In this document: piece after piece, positions 1-6,123 of the stretch
Layout of the letters: each line of letters begins with the position of its first letter
Numbering within the stretch: position 1 is the first letter of the stretch
DNA from: Bacillota bacterium
GTDB lineage: Bacteria > Bacillota > Dethiobacteria > DTU022
Reading direction: 5' to 3'
DNA: 10,072 nucleotides
NCBI GenBank assembly: GCA_012727685.1
Contig: JAAYGO010000131.1
Span: 1 to 10,072, forward strand
Notes under the pieces: model-generated
Told to the model about the DNA's origin: nothing
Seen by the model: the letters and a program-made list of their open reading frames with translations, nothing else
Database searches by the model: none
Translations under genes and position numbers: made by a program

Positions 1-1
1 G

Positions 2-673
2 CAGGTGAGTTGGAAAGAAAGATTCGATTCGCTGAAAAAGACTTTTCCAGCACTTCTGATGCCGGTCATTGTACTTGGCGGGATTTATGCGGGTTTCTTT
101 ACACCTACGGAGGCGTCGAGCGTACTTGTTGTCTATGCATTAATCCTTGGGTTAGCATATAAGAAAATAAATCTTTCCAAGCTGCTCGAAATGATAAAAA
201 CGAGCACCTTGATTTCTTCAAGGATGATGATTGTTGCCGCAGGAGCGATAATCTTAACCTATTTTCTAACCCGTCTGGGTGTTGCACAGAAATTAGCACT
301 GTCGATTGTTTCACTGAATGCCCCTAACTGGGTCTTGTTGTTGGCTTTAATCGGCATGTATATTATTCTTGGCATGTTTTTTGACGGGCTTTCGATTACC
401 ATTGTGACGGTGCCCGTTCTTGCTCCCGTATTGCCCAATCTAGGGCTTGATCCGTATGTATTTGGTGTATTACTGGTGATGCTGGTTGAAACGGCTGCGA
501 TCACCCCGCCGGTCGGAATGAACTTGTTCGTTATTCAGTCTGTTTCTAAGGACAAATTAAGTATAATTGCAAAAGGAAATGCGCCCTTTGCGATCATTCT
601 ATTACTCGCGGTTATCCTTGTCATGTTTGTCCCTGATTTGGCACTGTGGATTCCCAACTTGCTCGGGATATAG
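2..673 (+). CDS. dctM: TRAP transporter large permease (DctM/SiaM-like), 5'-truncated by window edge
   Basis: C-terminal part of the large membrane subunit of a tripartite ATP-independent periplasmic (TRAP) transporter, which imports organic acids or sulfonates with a cation gradient and a separate binding protein. Numbering from the GTG at 5, the 222 residues are very hydrophobic, with about six membrane segments (near 16-32, 38-52, 70-90, 108-126, 130-160, 192-215). Family hallmarks include FFTPTEAS (31-38), GMFFDGLSITIV (123-134) and ITPPVGMNLFVI (166-177). Full-length family members have about 425 residues, and the frame is open to the first base, so the GTG is an internal codon and the gene starts outside the window. 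Substrate cannot be read from this fragment. The following gene, a glycyl radical activase, makes a small organic acid or organosulfonate plausible (inference). Confidence 0.93.
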   Translation, partial: QVSWKERFDSLKKTFPALLMPVIVLGGIYAGFFTPTEASSVLVVYALILGLAYKKINLSKLLEMIKTSTLISSRMMIVAAGAIILTYFLTRLGVAQKLALSIVSLNAPNWVLLLALIGMYIILGMFFDGLSITIVTVPVLAPVLPNLGLDPYVFGVLLVMLVETAAITPPVGMNLFVIQSVSKDKLSIIAKGNAPFAIILLLAVILVMFVPDLALWIPNLLGI

Positions 674-846
674 AGGGATGATGTAGGAAGTTTTATGAAA
701 AGCAAGCAAGTTTCAGCCCCAGATGATGGCTATTGACCAGGCTTCGTAATTGAAGCGACTGTTTTACAGTGACACTATTACAGGTAAGGTAAGTGGCAAA
801 GGGTTATTAAAACAATGGAAGACTTAAAGGTGGTTAAACAATATAG
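674..846. other. Intergenic gap between TRAP permease and activase genes
   Basis: This holds two small inverted repeats: GCTTC/GAAGC with a 6-nt loop (741-756) and ACTGT/ACAGT with a 3-nt loop (758-770). The stems are too short for a confident terminator. Two tiny reading frames, 695-736 (13 codons) and 815-859 (14 codons, overlapping the activase start), have no further support. I found no convincing sigma-A promoter, so cotranscription of the flanking genes is undecided. Confidence 0.5.
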
Positions 847-1806
847 ATGGCAACTTTAACTGCAAATATATTTAATATTCAGCGTTTCAGCACAGAAGAC
901 GGACCGGGTATACGAACAACAGTATTTTTTAAAGGGTGTCCGCTGCGGTGTCCCTGGTGTGCGAACCCGGAATCGCAAAGCCCTTTCCAGCAGTTGGCCC
1001 ATAGGGAATCCCAATGTCTTGGCTGTGGCAGCTGTGTTAAGGCCTGTCCCGCGGGAGCACTGCGTTTTGGCCGGGGTGAGGGAGAATCTAAAATTGTAAT
1101 TGACCGTAATGCCTGTAATAATTGTGGTGCGTGTATCGATGCGTGTCCTGCCGGTGCTATAAGGTTTTACGGTAAAATCATGACGATTGATGAAGTTTAT
1201 AACGAGATCAAAAAGGATGTTGGCTATTATTTTAGTTCACAGGGAGGCATTACCGCGGGCGGGGGCGAACCCCTTTTGCAAGCAGATTTTGTTGCTGAAC
1301 TCTTTCAACGGTGTCAAAAAATCGGCATTCATACAACGCTGGATACTTGCGGTTACGCCAGGCTTTCTGAGCTGGATAAGGTGTTAAAACACACGAATCT
1401 GGTGCTGTTTGATTTAAAGCTGATGGATCGCGTGCAACACAAGCAAGTAATTGGAAAGTCCAACGACGTTATTATACGCAACCTCCGGCATATTGTTAAA
1501 CAGGGGACGCCGGTTATTATCCGGATCCCCTTAATCCCCGGTTTCACCGACACGGAGGAAAATTTAGAGAGAGCAGCCCTGTTTATATCGGAACTGGACC
1601 GTACGATGCATGTTGACCTGCTGCCCTATCACAATTATGGTGAGAACAAGTATAGAATGTTGGGTATGAAGTATCAACTAACTGGTTCTACGACTCAGAG
1701 CAAAGAAAAACTCCGTGAGTGTAAGGAAATTTTTTTGCGCCATGGTATAGATTGTGAAGTACAAGGGGAATCATTAAAGGATAAAGGTTTGTGTAACAAG
1801 TCTTGA
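847..1806 (+). CDS. Glycyl radical enzyme activating enzyme (radical SAM, with 2x[4Fe-4S] ferredoxin insert)
   Basis: Radical SAM protein that would generate the glycyl radical on a partner lyase, using SAM and a reduced [4Fe-4S] cluster in the cytoplasm. The radical SAM motif CxxxCxxC is C31/C35/C38, within the family signature beginning STEDGPGIRT. An inserted ferredoxin-like domain carries two Cys4 sets: C57/C60/C63/C67 and C90/C93/C96/C100. GGGEP (138-142) is the usual SAM-contacting motif, followed by DTCGY (166-170) and LLPYHNYGENKY (258-269). At 319 residues it fits the longer activases (BssD, HpdA, CutD, IslB, glycerol dehydratase activase) rather than pyruvate formate-lyase activase, which lacks the insert. 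The ATG at 847 is chosen because an in-frame TAG directly precedes it; AAAGGTGG lies at 826-833. The partner glycyl radical enzyme is not in the window. The TRAP neighbour fits organosulfonate lyase clusters (isethionate or dihydroxypropanesulfonate), but this is inference. Confidence 0.92.
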   Translation: MATLTANIFNIQRFSTEDGPGIRTTVFFKGCPLRCPWCANPESQSPFQQLAHRESQCLGCGSCVKACPAGALRFGRGEGESKIVIDRNACNNCGACIDACPAGAIRFYGKIMTIDEVYNEIKKDVGYYFSSQGGITAGGGEPLLQADFVAELFQRCQKIGIHTTLDTCGYARLSELDKVLKHTNLVLFDLKLMDRVQHKQVIGKSNDVIIRNLRHIVKQGTPVIIRIPLIPGFTDTEENLERAALFISELDRTMHVDLLPYHNYGENKYRMLGMKYQLTGSTTQSKEKLRECKEIFLRHGIDCEVQGESLKDKGLCNKS

Positions 1807-1816
1807 GAATACGGAA

Positions 1817-1850
1817 CGGCAGTCATCATCCGTCCGGTTGATGACTGCCG
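1817..1850. terminator. Hairpin terminator between convergent activase and hrb genes
   Basis: A perfect 12-bp inverted repeat, CGGCAGTCATCA (1817-1828) and TGATGACTGCCG (1839-1850), with a 10-nt loop. On the plus strand it starts 10 nt after the activase stop and is followed by CTCTCTTTAT, a moderate U-rich tail. The same stem lies downstream of the converging minus-strand gene, where the tail (TTCCGTATTC) is poorer. It may act in both directions, but termination of the plus-strand transcript is better supported. Confidence 0.8.
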
Positions 1851-1887
1851 CTCTCTTTATACTCTCACAGATGCCAAATATTTAAGG

Positions 1888-2598
1888 CTAGCTTTCTTTT
1901 TCGAACTGATCCTTGCCCACCCCGCAGACCGGGCAGACCCAGTCATCCGGCAGGTCGGCAAAGGGGGTGCCGGGGGCGATATTATTGTCCGGATCTCCCT
2001 TCTCCGGGTCATAGACATAGCCGCAGAGCTTGCATACATATTTGTCCATTTTTTGATCCGCCTTTTCCGCCCTTTCTGCCTTTACTTCTTTCTGAGTGCC
2101 TTGATAAGTGGGTGCCGCCGGGGGAGTGCCTCCCTTCTTGATCTGTCGGTAGTAAGCGTAAGTCATCGGTTCGCCTGCTTTTAAATTCTCCGCTGCCGTT
2201 ACCTGGCCGAGGAAAATGGTATGAGTTCCGGCATCCAGCCGATCAATAACCTTTGCCTCCATGTAGGCCAGGGAATGCTCGGTAATATAAGGCAAACCAT
2301 TGGCCGTTGTGGAGTAGTTCACCTCGGCGAACTTGTCCGTATCCCTGCCACTTTTGAAACCGAACTGGCCGATGAGAGAAAGGGGGGCATTCTGATCCAG
2401 AATGGATACGGTAAAATATCCCCCGGACAAGATATAATCGTGCGTCAGGTTTTGCTTATTAATGCTAATCGCTACCGTGATCGGATCATTGGATATCTGG
2501 ACCACGGTATTGGCAATTTGCGCGTTGATGCGATCGCCTTTCTTGGCCCCGATGATGTACAGGCCATAGGTTATCTTGTACATTACCGTTGCATCCAT
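1888..2598 (-). CDS. hrb: Flavin reductase-rubredoxin fusion (high molecular weight rubredoxin, Hrb-type)
   Basis: Two-domain electron carrier of 236 residues. Residues 1-155 are a flavin reductase-like FMN-binding domain (NAQIANTVVQIS near 25-36, THTIFLGQV near 125-133). A Pro- and Lys/Glu-rich linker (about 157-184) leads to a C-terminal rubredoxin with C189-xx-C192-G and C222-P-x-C225-G holding one Fe(Cys)4. In Moorella thermoacetica the homologous Hrb accepts electrons from NADH and passes them to the flavodiiron protein FprA. Here fprA is encoded on the opposite strand of the same locus, so the same role is likely (inference). The start is ATG at 2598 with AAGGAG at 2608-2613 on the minus strand. 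It is the last gene of a probable isf-dfx-hrb operon, 59 bp after dfx. The rubredoxin domain closely resembles the free rubredoxin at 5888-6049, including the shared LPDDWVCP and CGVGK stretches. Confidence 0.93.
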   Translation of the reverse strand: MDATVMYKITYGLYIIGAKKGDRINAQIANTVVQISNDPITVAISINKQNLTHDYILSGGYFTVSILDQNAPLSLIGQFGFKSGRDTDKFAEVNYSTTANGLPYITEHSLAYMEAKVIDRLDAGTHTIFLGQVTAAENLKAGEPMTYAYYRQIKKGGTPPAAPTYQGTQKEVKAERAEKADQKMDKYVCKLCGYVYDPEKGDPDNNIAPGTPFADLPDDWVCPVCGVGKDQFEKES

Positions 2599-2625
2599 CT
2601 TCTACATCTCCTTGCTGCCTTAAAT

Positions 2626-2657
2626 AAACACGCCTTTCCGCTCAAAAAGGCTTGTTT
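2626..2657 (-). other. Intercistronic hairpin between dfx and hrb
   Basis: On the minus strand, AAACA-A-GCCTTT pairs with AAAGGC-G-TGTTT across an 8-nt loop: 11 base pairs with one internal mismatch, directly after the dfx stop codon. The sequence after it (ATTTAAGG) is not a real U-tract, and the hrb ribosome binding site follows within about 15 nt. It is therefore more likely a partial terminator or an mRNA-stability hairpin than a full stop to transcription. Confidence 0.55.
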
Positions 2658-3032
2658 TTAGCTGCTCCAGAGCCCGTGCAGGTTGCAGTATTCCCGGACT
2701 TTAAACTCCTTCCCGGCGCATTCAAATACGGCTTTCGGTTCATCCCCCGGCTTTAAGAATACTCTCCGGCTCTCGTTGCCTTCAATAAGCTCAATCCATT
2801 CGATGTAATGGCTTTCTTCCATGGGATGCAGAACGCTGCCGACACTGACGATCACCTTGCCGTCCTTCACTTCTGCCACTGGCACGTGCTTTTCTGTTGA
2901 GGCGTCTACAGTATTCTCAGTCATCAACTCCATGGGCTGATTGCAGCAAACAAGCTGCCCTTGGCTGGCATGCACCACCGCCACTACATTCCCGCACACG
3001 TTGCACTTGTAGATCTGGTGAAGAGCAGTCAT
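2658..3032 (-). CDS. dfx: Desulfoferrodoxin (two-iron superoxide reductase)
   Basis: Cytoplasmic superoxide reductase: it reduces superoxide to hydrogen peroxide with electrons usually supplied by rubredoxin, without releasing O2. The 124 residues show both iron sites. Centre I is the desulforedoxin-like Fe(Cys)4 site C10-xx-C13-G and C29-C30. Centre II, the catalytic Fe(His)4Cys site, is H49, H69, H75, C116 and H119. The conserved EKHVP stretch (E47, K48) supplies the lysine and glutamate near the active iron. This makes it the class I (2Fe) type, of normal family length. The start is ATG at 3032 with a strong AAGGAGG (3040-3046, minus strand). It sits 43 bp downstream of the iron-sulfur flavoprotein gene and upstream of hrb, whose rubredoxin domain could feed it electrons (inference). 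Confidence 0.97.
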   Translation of the reverse strand: MTALHQIYKCNVCGNVVAVVHASQGQLVCCNQPMELMTENTVDASTEKHVPVAEVKDGKVIVSVGSVLHPMEESHYIEWIELIEGNESRRVFLKPGDEPKAVFECAGKEFKVREYCNLHGLWSS

Positions 3033-3075
3033 TTTAAATCCTCCTTTTATTTTTTAATACTTTTATTGTATTTAT

Positions 3076-3675
3076 TTATTCTCTTGTGCCGTTGAAGAGG
3101 TTTTCCCTGGCGAAACGCCGGCCTGCTTCATAAGCCTTTTCCAGCGCGGCTGGGTGAGATTTGATGGCCCCTTTTTGATCTATATCCTGGAAACAAAGAC
3201 AATTGTCGTAATGGAAATTGATGATATGAAAAAAGACCTTGACCACATCGAGGGCATTAGCATGGTGTTTTTCATTCTTTAATCCCCCGACACTAATAAA
3301 GAAGCCCGGTCTTTTTTCGTTTTGGCTCACTTTAGGACTGTTGAGTACATATTTCGCATTCCACCAGCATTGAAAGCGGTCAATAAACAGTTTCAGTTGT
3401 GCGGACACCGATCCAAAATAAATGGGTGTGGCGATGACCAGGGCGCTGGCAGAAGCAACCTGCGGATAGAGGCCTTGCATGTCATCCTTTACAATACATT
3501 CCCCGGTCGCTGCACAGCGGTCACAGGCCTGGCAAGGGCGAATTTTTAGACTGTTGAGCCGGATGGTGTTGCTTTCGCAACCCTCTTCTGCCAAGCCCCT
3601 GGTAAACGATTGCAGCAGCAGTTCGCTGTTGCCGTTGCGGCGGGGGCTGGACGAAACAGCTAGAATTGTAGGCAA
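3076..3675 (-). CDS. Iron-sulfur flavoprotein / NADPH-dependent FMN reductase family
   Basis: A 199-residue flavodoxin-fold protein. SSSPRRNGNSE (8-18) is the FMN phosphate-binding loop of the NADPH-dependent FMN reductase family, and TPIYFGSVSAQLK (about 83-95) is the second flavin-contacting segment. A compact cysteine motif C48-xx-C51-xx-C54-x5-C60 matches the [4Fe-4S]-binding motif of archaeal and clostridial iron-sulfur flavoproteins (Isf). Some family members reduce O2 or H2O2, which would suit this locus, but the function here is not proven. The start is TTG at 3675, chosen because AAGGAGG (3682-3688, minus strand) lies 6 nt upstream. It is the first gene of a probable isf-dfx-hrb operon, preceded by a near-palindromic operator candidate. 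The C-terminal part, unusually rich in His and Phe (about 133-160), is not a motif I recognise. Confidence 0.88.
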   Translation of the reverse strand: MPTILAVSSSPRRNGNSELLLQSFTRGLAEEGCESNTIRLNSLKIRPCQACDRCAATGECIVKDDMQGLYPQVASASALVIATPIYFGSVSAQLKLFIDRFQCWWNAKYVLNSPKVSQNEKRPGFFISVGGLKNEKHHANALDVVKVFFHIINFHYDNCLCFQDIDQKGAIKSHPAALEKAYEAGRRFARENLFNGTRE

Positions 3676-3691
3676 GGTATTACCTCCTTAA

Positions 3692-3711
3692 TGTATAGAG
3701 CGCTTTATACA
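3692..3711. promoter_or_regulatory. Near-palindromic operator candidate upstream of the iron-sulfur flavoprotein gene
   Basis: TGTATAGAGCGCTTTATACA is a 20-bp palindrome with one mismatched pair (G/T at positions 7 and 14). It lies 4 bp from the isf Shine-Dalgarno and covers the putative minus-strand -10 TATAAA (3709-3704). That position is typical of a repressor site. I cannot match it to PerR (TTATAATnATTATAA), Rex, NrdR or GlnR consensus sequences, so the regulator is unknown. Confidence 0.55.
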
Positions 3712-3732
3712 AACACCTATCAGGCCGGATAG
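3704..3732 (-). promoter_or_regulatory. Candidate promoter of the isf-dfx-hrb operon
   Basis: On the minus strand a -10-like TATAAA (3709-3704) lies 17 bp after TATCCG, which is a poor -35. The -35 area is instead occupied by an inverted repeat CTATC-CGGCCT-GATAG (3732-3717), perhaps an activator site. A TTGACG hexamer further upstream has no good -10 at normal spacing. Confidence 0.4.
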
Positions 3733-3866
3733 CTGTTTTTTCGACACGGATGTTCATCTTTTATCTGCCGATTTTATGATTAAATTCGTCAAAATCTACC
3801 GTTACCCTCTTAAAAGGTTGAAAAACAAAATTTTTTAAAAATAGTGCCATAAAACTAGTGAAAGGT

Positions 3867-3896
3867 CTATCGGCCGGGCAGCAAATGTGTTATAGT
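3867..3896 (+). promoter_or_regulatory. Candidate extended -10 promoter of the sod-fprA-rubredoxin operon
   Basis: TGtTATAGT (3888-3896) is an extended -10 element. The hexamer 17 bp upstream (TATCGG) is a poor -35, which is common with extended -10 promoters. CTATCGGCCGG (3867-3877) covers that position and resembles the CTATCCGGCC at the -35 of the divergent promoter. The predicted transcript start near 3903 leaves a leader of about 20 nt before the ribosome binding site. Confidence 0.45.
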
Positions 3897-3938
3897 TTAA
3901 GTGCTTTAGAATGCACCAACTAAAAGGAGGCGATCTTA

Positions 3939-4556
3939 TTGAAGCATGAGCTTCCAGCTTTACCGTATGATTATGCCGCTCTGGAACCTTATTACGAAGA
4001 AAGAACACTCCGCTTACATCATGGCGCACACCACAAGGCATACGTGGATGGGTTGAATAATGCCGAGCTGAAGCTGGCTGAAGCCCGGGAAAAAGGTGAT
4101 TTTGCCCTGGTCAAACACTGGGAACGGGAACTGGCTTTTCACGGCTCCGGTCACATCCTTCACTCCATATTCTGGACAAACATGAAGCCGGGCGGCGGTG
4201 GTCCGGCCATCGGCCCCGTTGCTGAATTGATTGAGCGCGATTTCGGTGGCTTTGATCAATTCAAAAAGCAGTTTTCTGCTGCCGCCGCGGCGGTGGAAGG
4301 CTCCGGCTGGGCGCTGCTTTGCCTTGTTCTCCCCTTCAACAAGCTGGAGATACTTACAGCGGAGAAACATCAGAATTTGACCCAGTGGGGAGCGGTACCG
4401 CTCCTGGTTCTTGATCTATGGGAGCATGCCTACTACCTGCAGTACCAGAACAAGCGGGCTGCCTTTATCGAAGCCTGGTGGAACCTGGTAAACTGGGAAG
4501 ATGTGAACAGGCGCCTGGCCAGCGGCAGAGGTGATGGCAGCTGCTGCAGCGGCTGA
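3939..4556 (+). CDS. sodA: Superoxide dismutase, Fe/Mn family (Mn-type signature)
   Basis: Cytoplasmic dismutase converting superoxide to O2 and H2O2; 205 residues, normal for the family. Expected metal ligands are H27 (in LHHGAHHKAYV), H75 (in LHSIFW), D159 and H163 (in LDLWEHAYY). The Mn/Fe-distinguishing positions read GSGH (70-72, Gly where FeSODs have Gln) and HQN with Q145 in the C-terminal domain. This is the MnSOD arrangement, although metal use cannot be settled from sequence. The start is TTG at 3939, 8 nt after AAAAGGAGG (3922-3930). It is first in a plus-strand set with fprA and rubredoxin, 82 bp upstream of fprA. The C-terminal tail GDGSCCSG, with adjacent cysteines, is not part of the core fold and looks lineage-specific. 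Confidence 0.96.
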   Translation: MKHELPALPYDYAALEPYYEERTLRLHHGAHHKAYVDGLNNAELKLAEAREKGDFALVKHWERELAFHGSGHILHSIFWTNMKPGGGGPAIGPVAELIERDFGGFDQFKKQFSAAAAAVEGSGWALLCLVLPFNKLEILTAEKHQNLTQWGAVPLLVLDLWEHAYYLQYQNKRAAFIEAWWNLVNWEDVNRRLASGRGDGSCCSG

Positions 4557-4638
4557 TACGTTTTGTTAACTCTTTTAGACAGATCATTGCAGCAATGGGC
4601 ATGCTAAGGGTATGCTATTAATCGAAGGAGGTATTGCG

Positions 4639-5835
4639 TTGGATCCGGTTCTTTTAAAGGAAGGCATCTACTGGGTTGGAGCGGTGGATTGGGACATGCG
4701 CTATTTCCACGGTCCCGTTTTAGGCACCCACCGCGGCACAACCTATAACAGCTACCTGATCGTTGACGAGAAGATCACGCTGGTAGATACGGTCTACACT
4801 CCCTTTGCCGGGGAGATGCTGGAGCGGATCCGGAAGATTGTTGATCCGTCACGGATCGATTATATCGTGATCAACCATGTGGAGGTGGATCATTCCGGGG
4901 CGCTCCCCGAGGTGATGAAGCTGGCCCCGCAGGCAAAGATCTTCTGCTCGGCCAAGGGCAAGGCGGGCCTGCTGAAGCATTACTACGGGGATTGGGATTA
5001 CCAGGTGGTGGAAACCGGCACCACCCTTTCGCTGGGGAAGCGCAGCTTGAGCTTTATCGAGGCGCCCATGCTGCACTGGCCGGACAGCATGTTTACATAC
5101 CTGCCGGAAGAAGCCTTATTGATGCCCAACGATGCTTTTGGCCAGCACCTGGCGAGTGCATTTCGCTTTGATGACCAGGTGGACAACCGGATCATCATGG
5201 AGGAGGCGGCCCGCTACTACGCCAATATCCTCTACCCCTTAAGCAGGCTGGTCCTCAAGAAGCTGGAAGAGGTAAAGGCCATGAATATCCCCATTGCCAT
5301 GATCGCCCCCAGCCACGGGGTGATCTGGCGGCAAAACCCGGGGCAAATCATCGAAGCCTACCAGCGGTGGGCTTCGGGCGAGTGGTTCCCCAAGGCGGTA
5401 GTGGTGTACGATACCATGTGGGGAAGCACCGCCGCCATGGCCCGCGCGATTGTGGAAGGCATCGTCTCGGAAGATGTTGACACCAGGCTCTTCAAGATCT
5501 CCGTCCGCGACATCAACAGCATTATCACCGAGCTCCTCGAGGCGCGCCTCCTGGTGGTCGGCTCTCCGACAATCAACCGCGGTTATCTTTCCGTCCTCTC
5601 GCCGTTCCTGGATGACCTGGCCGGCTTGAAGCCGGTCAACCGGCTCGGCGCCGCTTTCGGCTCTTACGGCTGGAGCAAGGGGGCGGTCAAGGCCATTGAA
5701 GCGAAGCTTGAAGCGGCGGGCTTGACCCTGGCCGGGGAAGGCCTGGAAATTCTCTGGGTGCCCGACTCCGGGGAGCTCGAAAGCTGCCGGGAATGGGGCC
5801 GCGCCCTGGCCCGGAAGGTGAAAGCCGAACTGTAG
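4639..5835 (+). CDS. fprA: A-type flavoprotein FprA (flavodiiron protein, O2/NO reductase)
   Basis: Soluble enzyme that reduces O2 to water (and in some members NO to N2O) with electrons from rubredoxin or Hrb. Numbering from TTG at 4639 gives 398 residues. The N-terminal metallo-beta-lactamase-like domain (about 1-250) has the complete diiron set H80-x-E82-x-D84-H85, H146, D165 and H226. The C-terminal flavodoxin domain (about 252-398) shows YDTMWGST (257-264), GSPTINRG (308-315) and FGSYGWSKGA (340-349) for FMN. Sequence and length closely follow Moorella FprA as I remember it. An ATG at 4612 is in frame, but GAAGGAGG (4624-4631) would then be coding. The TTG at 4639, 7 nt after that site, also gives the family-like N-terminus DPVLLKEGIYWVGAVDW, so it is preferred. 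Codon use is visibly more GC-rich than in the TRAP/activase region. Confidence 0.96.
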   Translation: MDPVLLKEGIYWVGAVDWDMRYFHGPVLGTHRGTTYNSYLIVDEKITLVDTVYTPFAGEMLERIRKIVDPSRIDYIVINHVEVDHSGALPEVMKLAPQAKIFCSAKGKAGLLKHYYGDWDYQVVETGTTLSLGKRSLSFIEAPMLHWPDSMFTYLPEEALLMPNDAFGQHLASAFRFDDQVDNRIIMEEAARYYANILYPLSRLVLKKLEEVKAMNIPIAMIAPSHGVIWRQNPGQIIEAYQRWASGEWFPKAVVVYDTMWGSTAAMARAIVEGIVSEDVDTRLFKISVRDINSIITELLEARLLVVGSPTINRGYLSVLSPFLDDLAGLKPVNRLGAAFGSYGWSKGAVKAIEAKLEAAGLTLAGEGLEILWVPDSGELESCREWGRALARKVKAEL

Positions 5836-5887
5836 TTTTAATTTGCAAGGTGAATTGTAATTTCCAGGGAAAGGTGGTTCTGGGAAA

Positions 5888-6049
5888 ATGGAAAAATGGG
5901 AATGTGAAGTTTGCGGTTATATCTACGACCCGGCAGAAGGGGATAGCAGCGCGGGGATAAAGCCGGGAACCCCTTTTGAAGAGCTCCCTGATGACTGGGT
6001 CTGCCCGGATTGCGGCGTGGGCAAGGAAGAGTTTACCAAGCTGGATTAA
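5888..6049 (+). CDS. Rubredoxin
   Basis: A 53-residue rubredoxin, an Fe(Cys)4 one-electron carrier in the cytoplasm. The iron ligands are C6-xx-C9-G-Y and C39-P-x-C42-G, with the usual YDPAEGD and GIKPGTPFEELPDDW stretches. The start is ATG at 5888, about 11 nt after GGAAAGGTGG (5868-5876 region). It lies 52 bp after fprA and directly before a strong terminator, so it is the last gene of the sod-fprA-rubredoxin unit. The obvious partners are FprA and, on the other strand, desulfoferrodoxin (inference from known rubredoxin partners). It is a close paralogue of the rubredoxin domain fused in the Hrb-type protein. Confidence 0.97.
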   Translation: MEKWECEVCGYIYDPAEGDSSAGIKPGTPFEELPDDWVCPDCGVGKEEFTKLD

Positions 6050-6070
6050 TTGCGCCATAACCATTATTAG

Positions 6071-6110
6071 TGCCGCCGTGTCAGGTACACTGACACGGCG
6101 GCATTTTGTT
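6071..6110 (+). terminator. Intrinsic terminator after rubredoxin
   Basis: A perfect 14-bp stem, TGCCGCCGTGTCAG (6071-6084) and CTGACACGGCGGCA (6090-6103), with loop GTACA, followed by TTTTGTT. This is a classic rho-independent terminator for the plus-strand set. Read on the minus strand (after the converging phosphorylase genes) the stem is the same but has no U-run, so termination there is less certain. Confidence 0.93.
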
Positions 6111-6123
6111 TAGATTATGATTA

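Noticed and set aside
695..736. 13-codon open frame after the TRAP permease
   Set aside because: Too short, with no recognisable leader-peptide pattern or attenuator structure after it.
741..770. Two small inverted repeats as a TRAP operon terminator
   Set aside because: The stems have only 5 bp each and lack a proper U-tract; they could arise by chance.
1187..1387. Alternative-frame open frames inside the activase gene
   Set aside because: They overlap conserved radical SAM motifs in the true frame and have no support of their own.
2221..2661. Plus-strand open frame of 146 codons opposite hrb
   Set aside because: It is the complementary strand of a clearly assigned flavin reductase-rubredoxin gene and has no recognisable motif.
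4612..4638. Nine-codon N-terminal extension of FprA from the ATG at 4612
   Set aside because: It would encode the ribosome binding site GAAGGAGG within the gene, and the family N-terminus fits the TTG at 4639.
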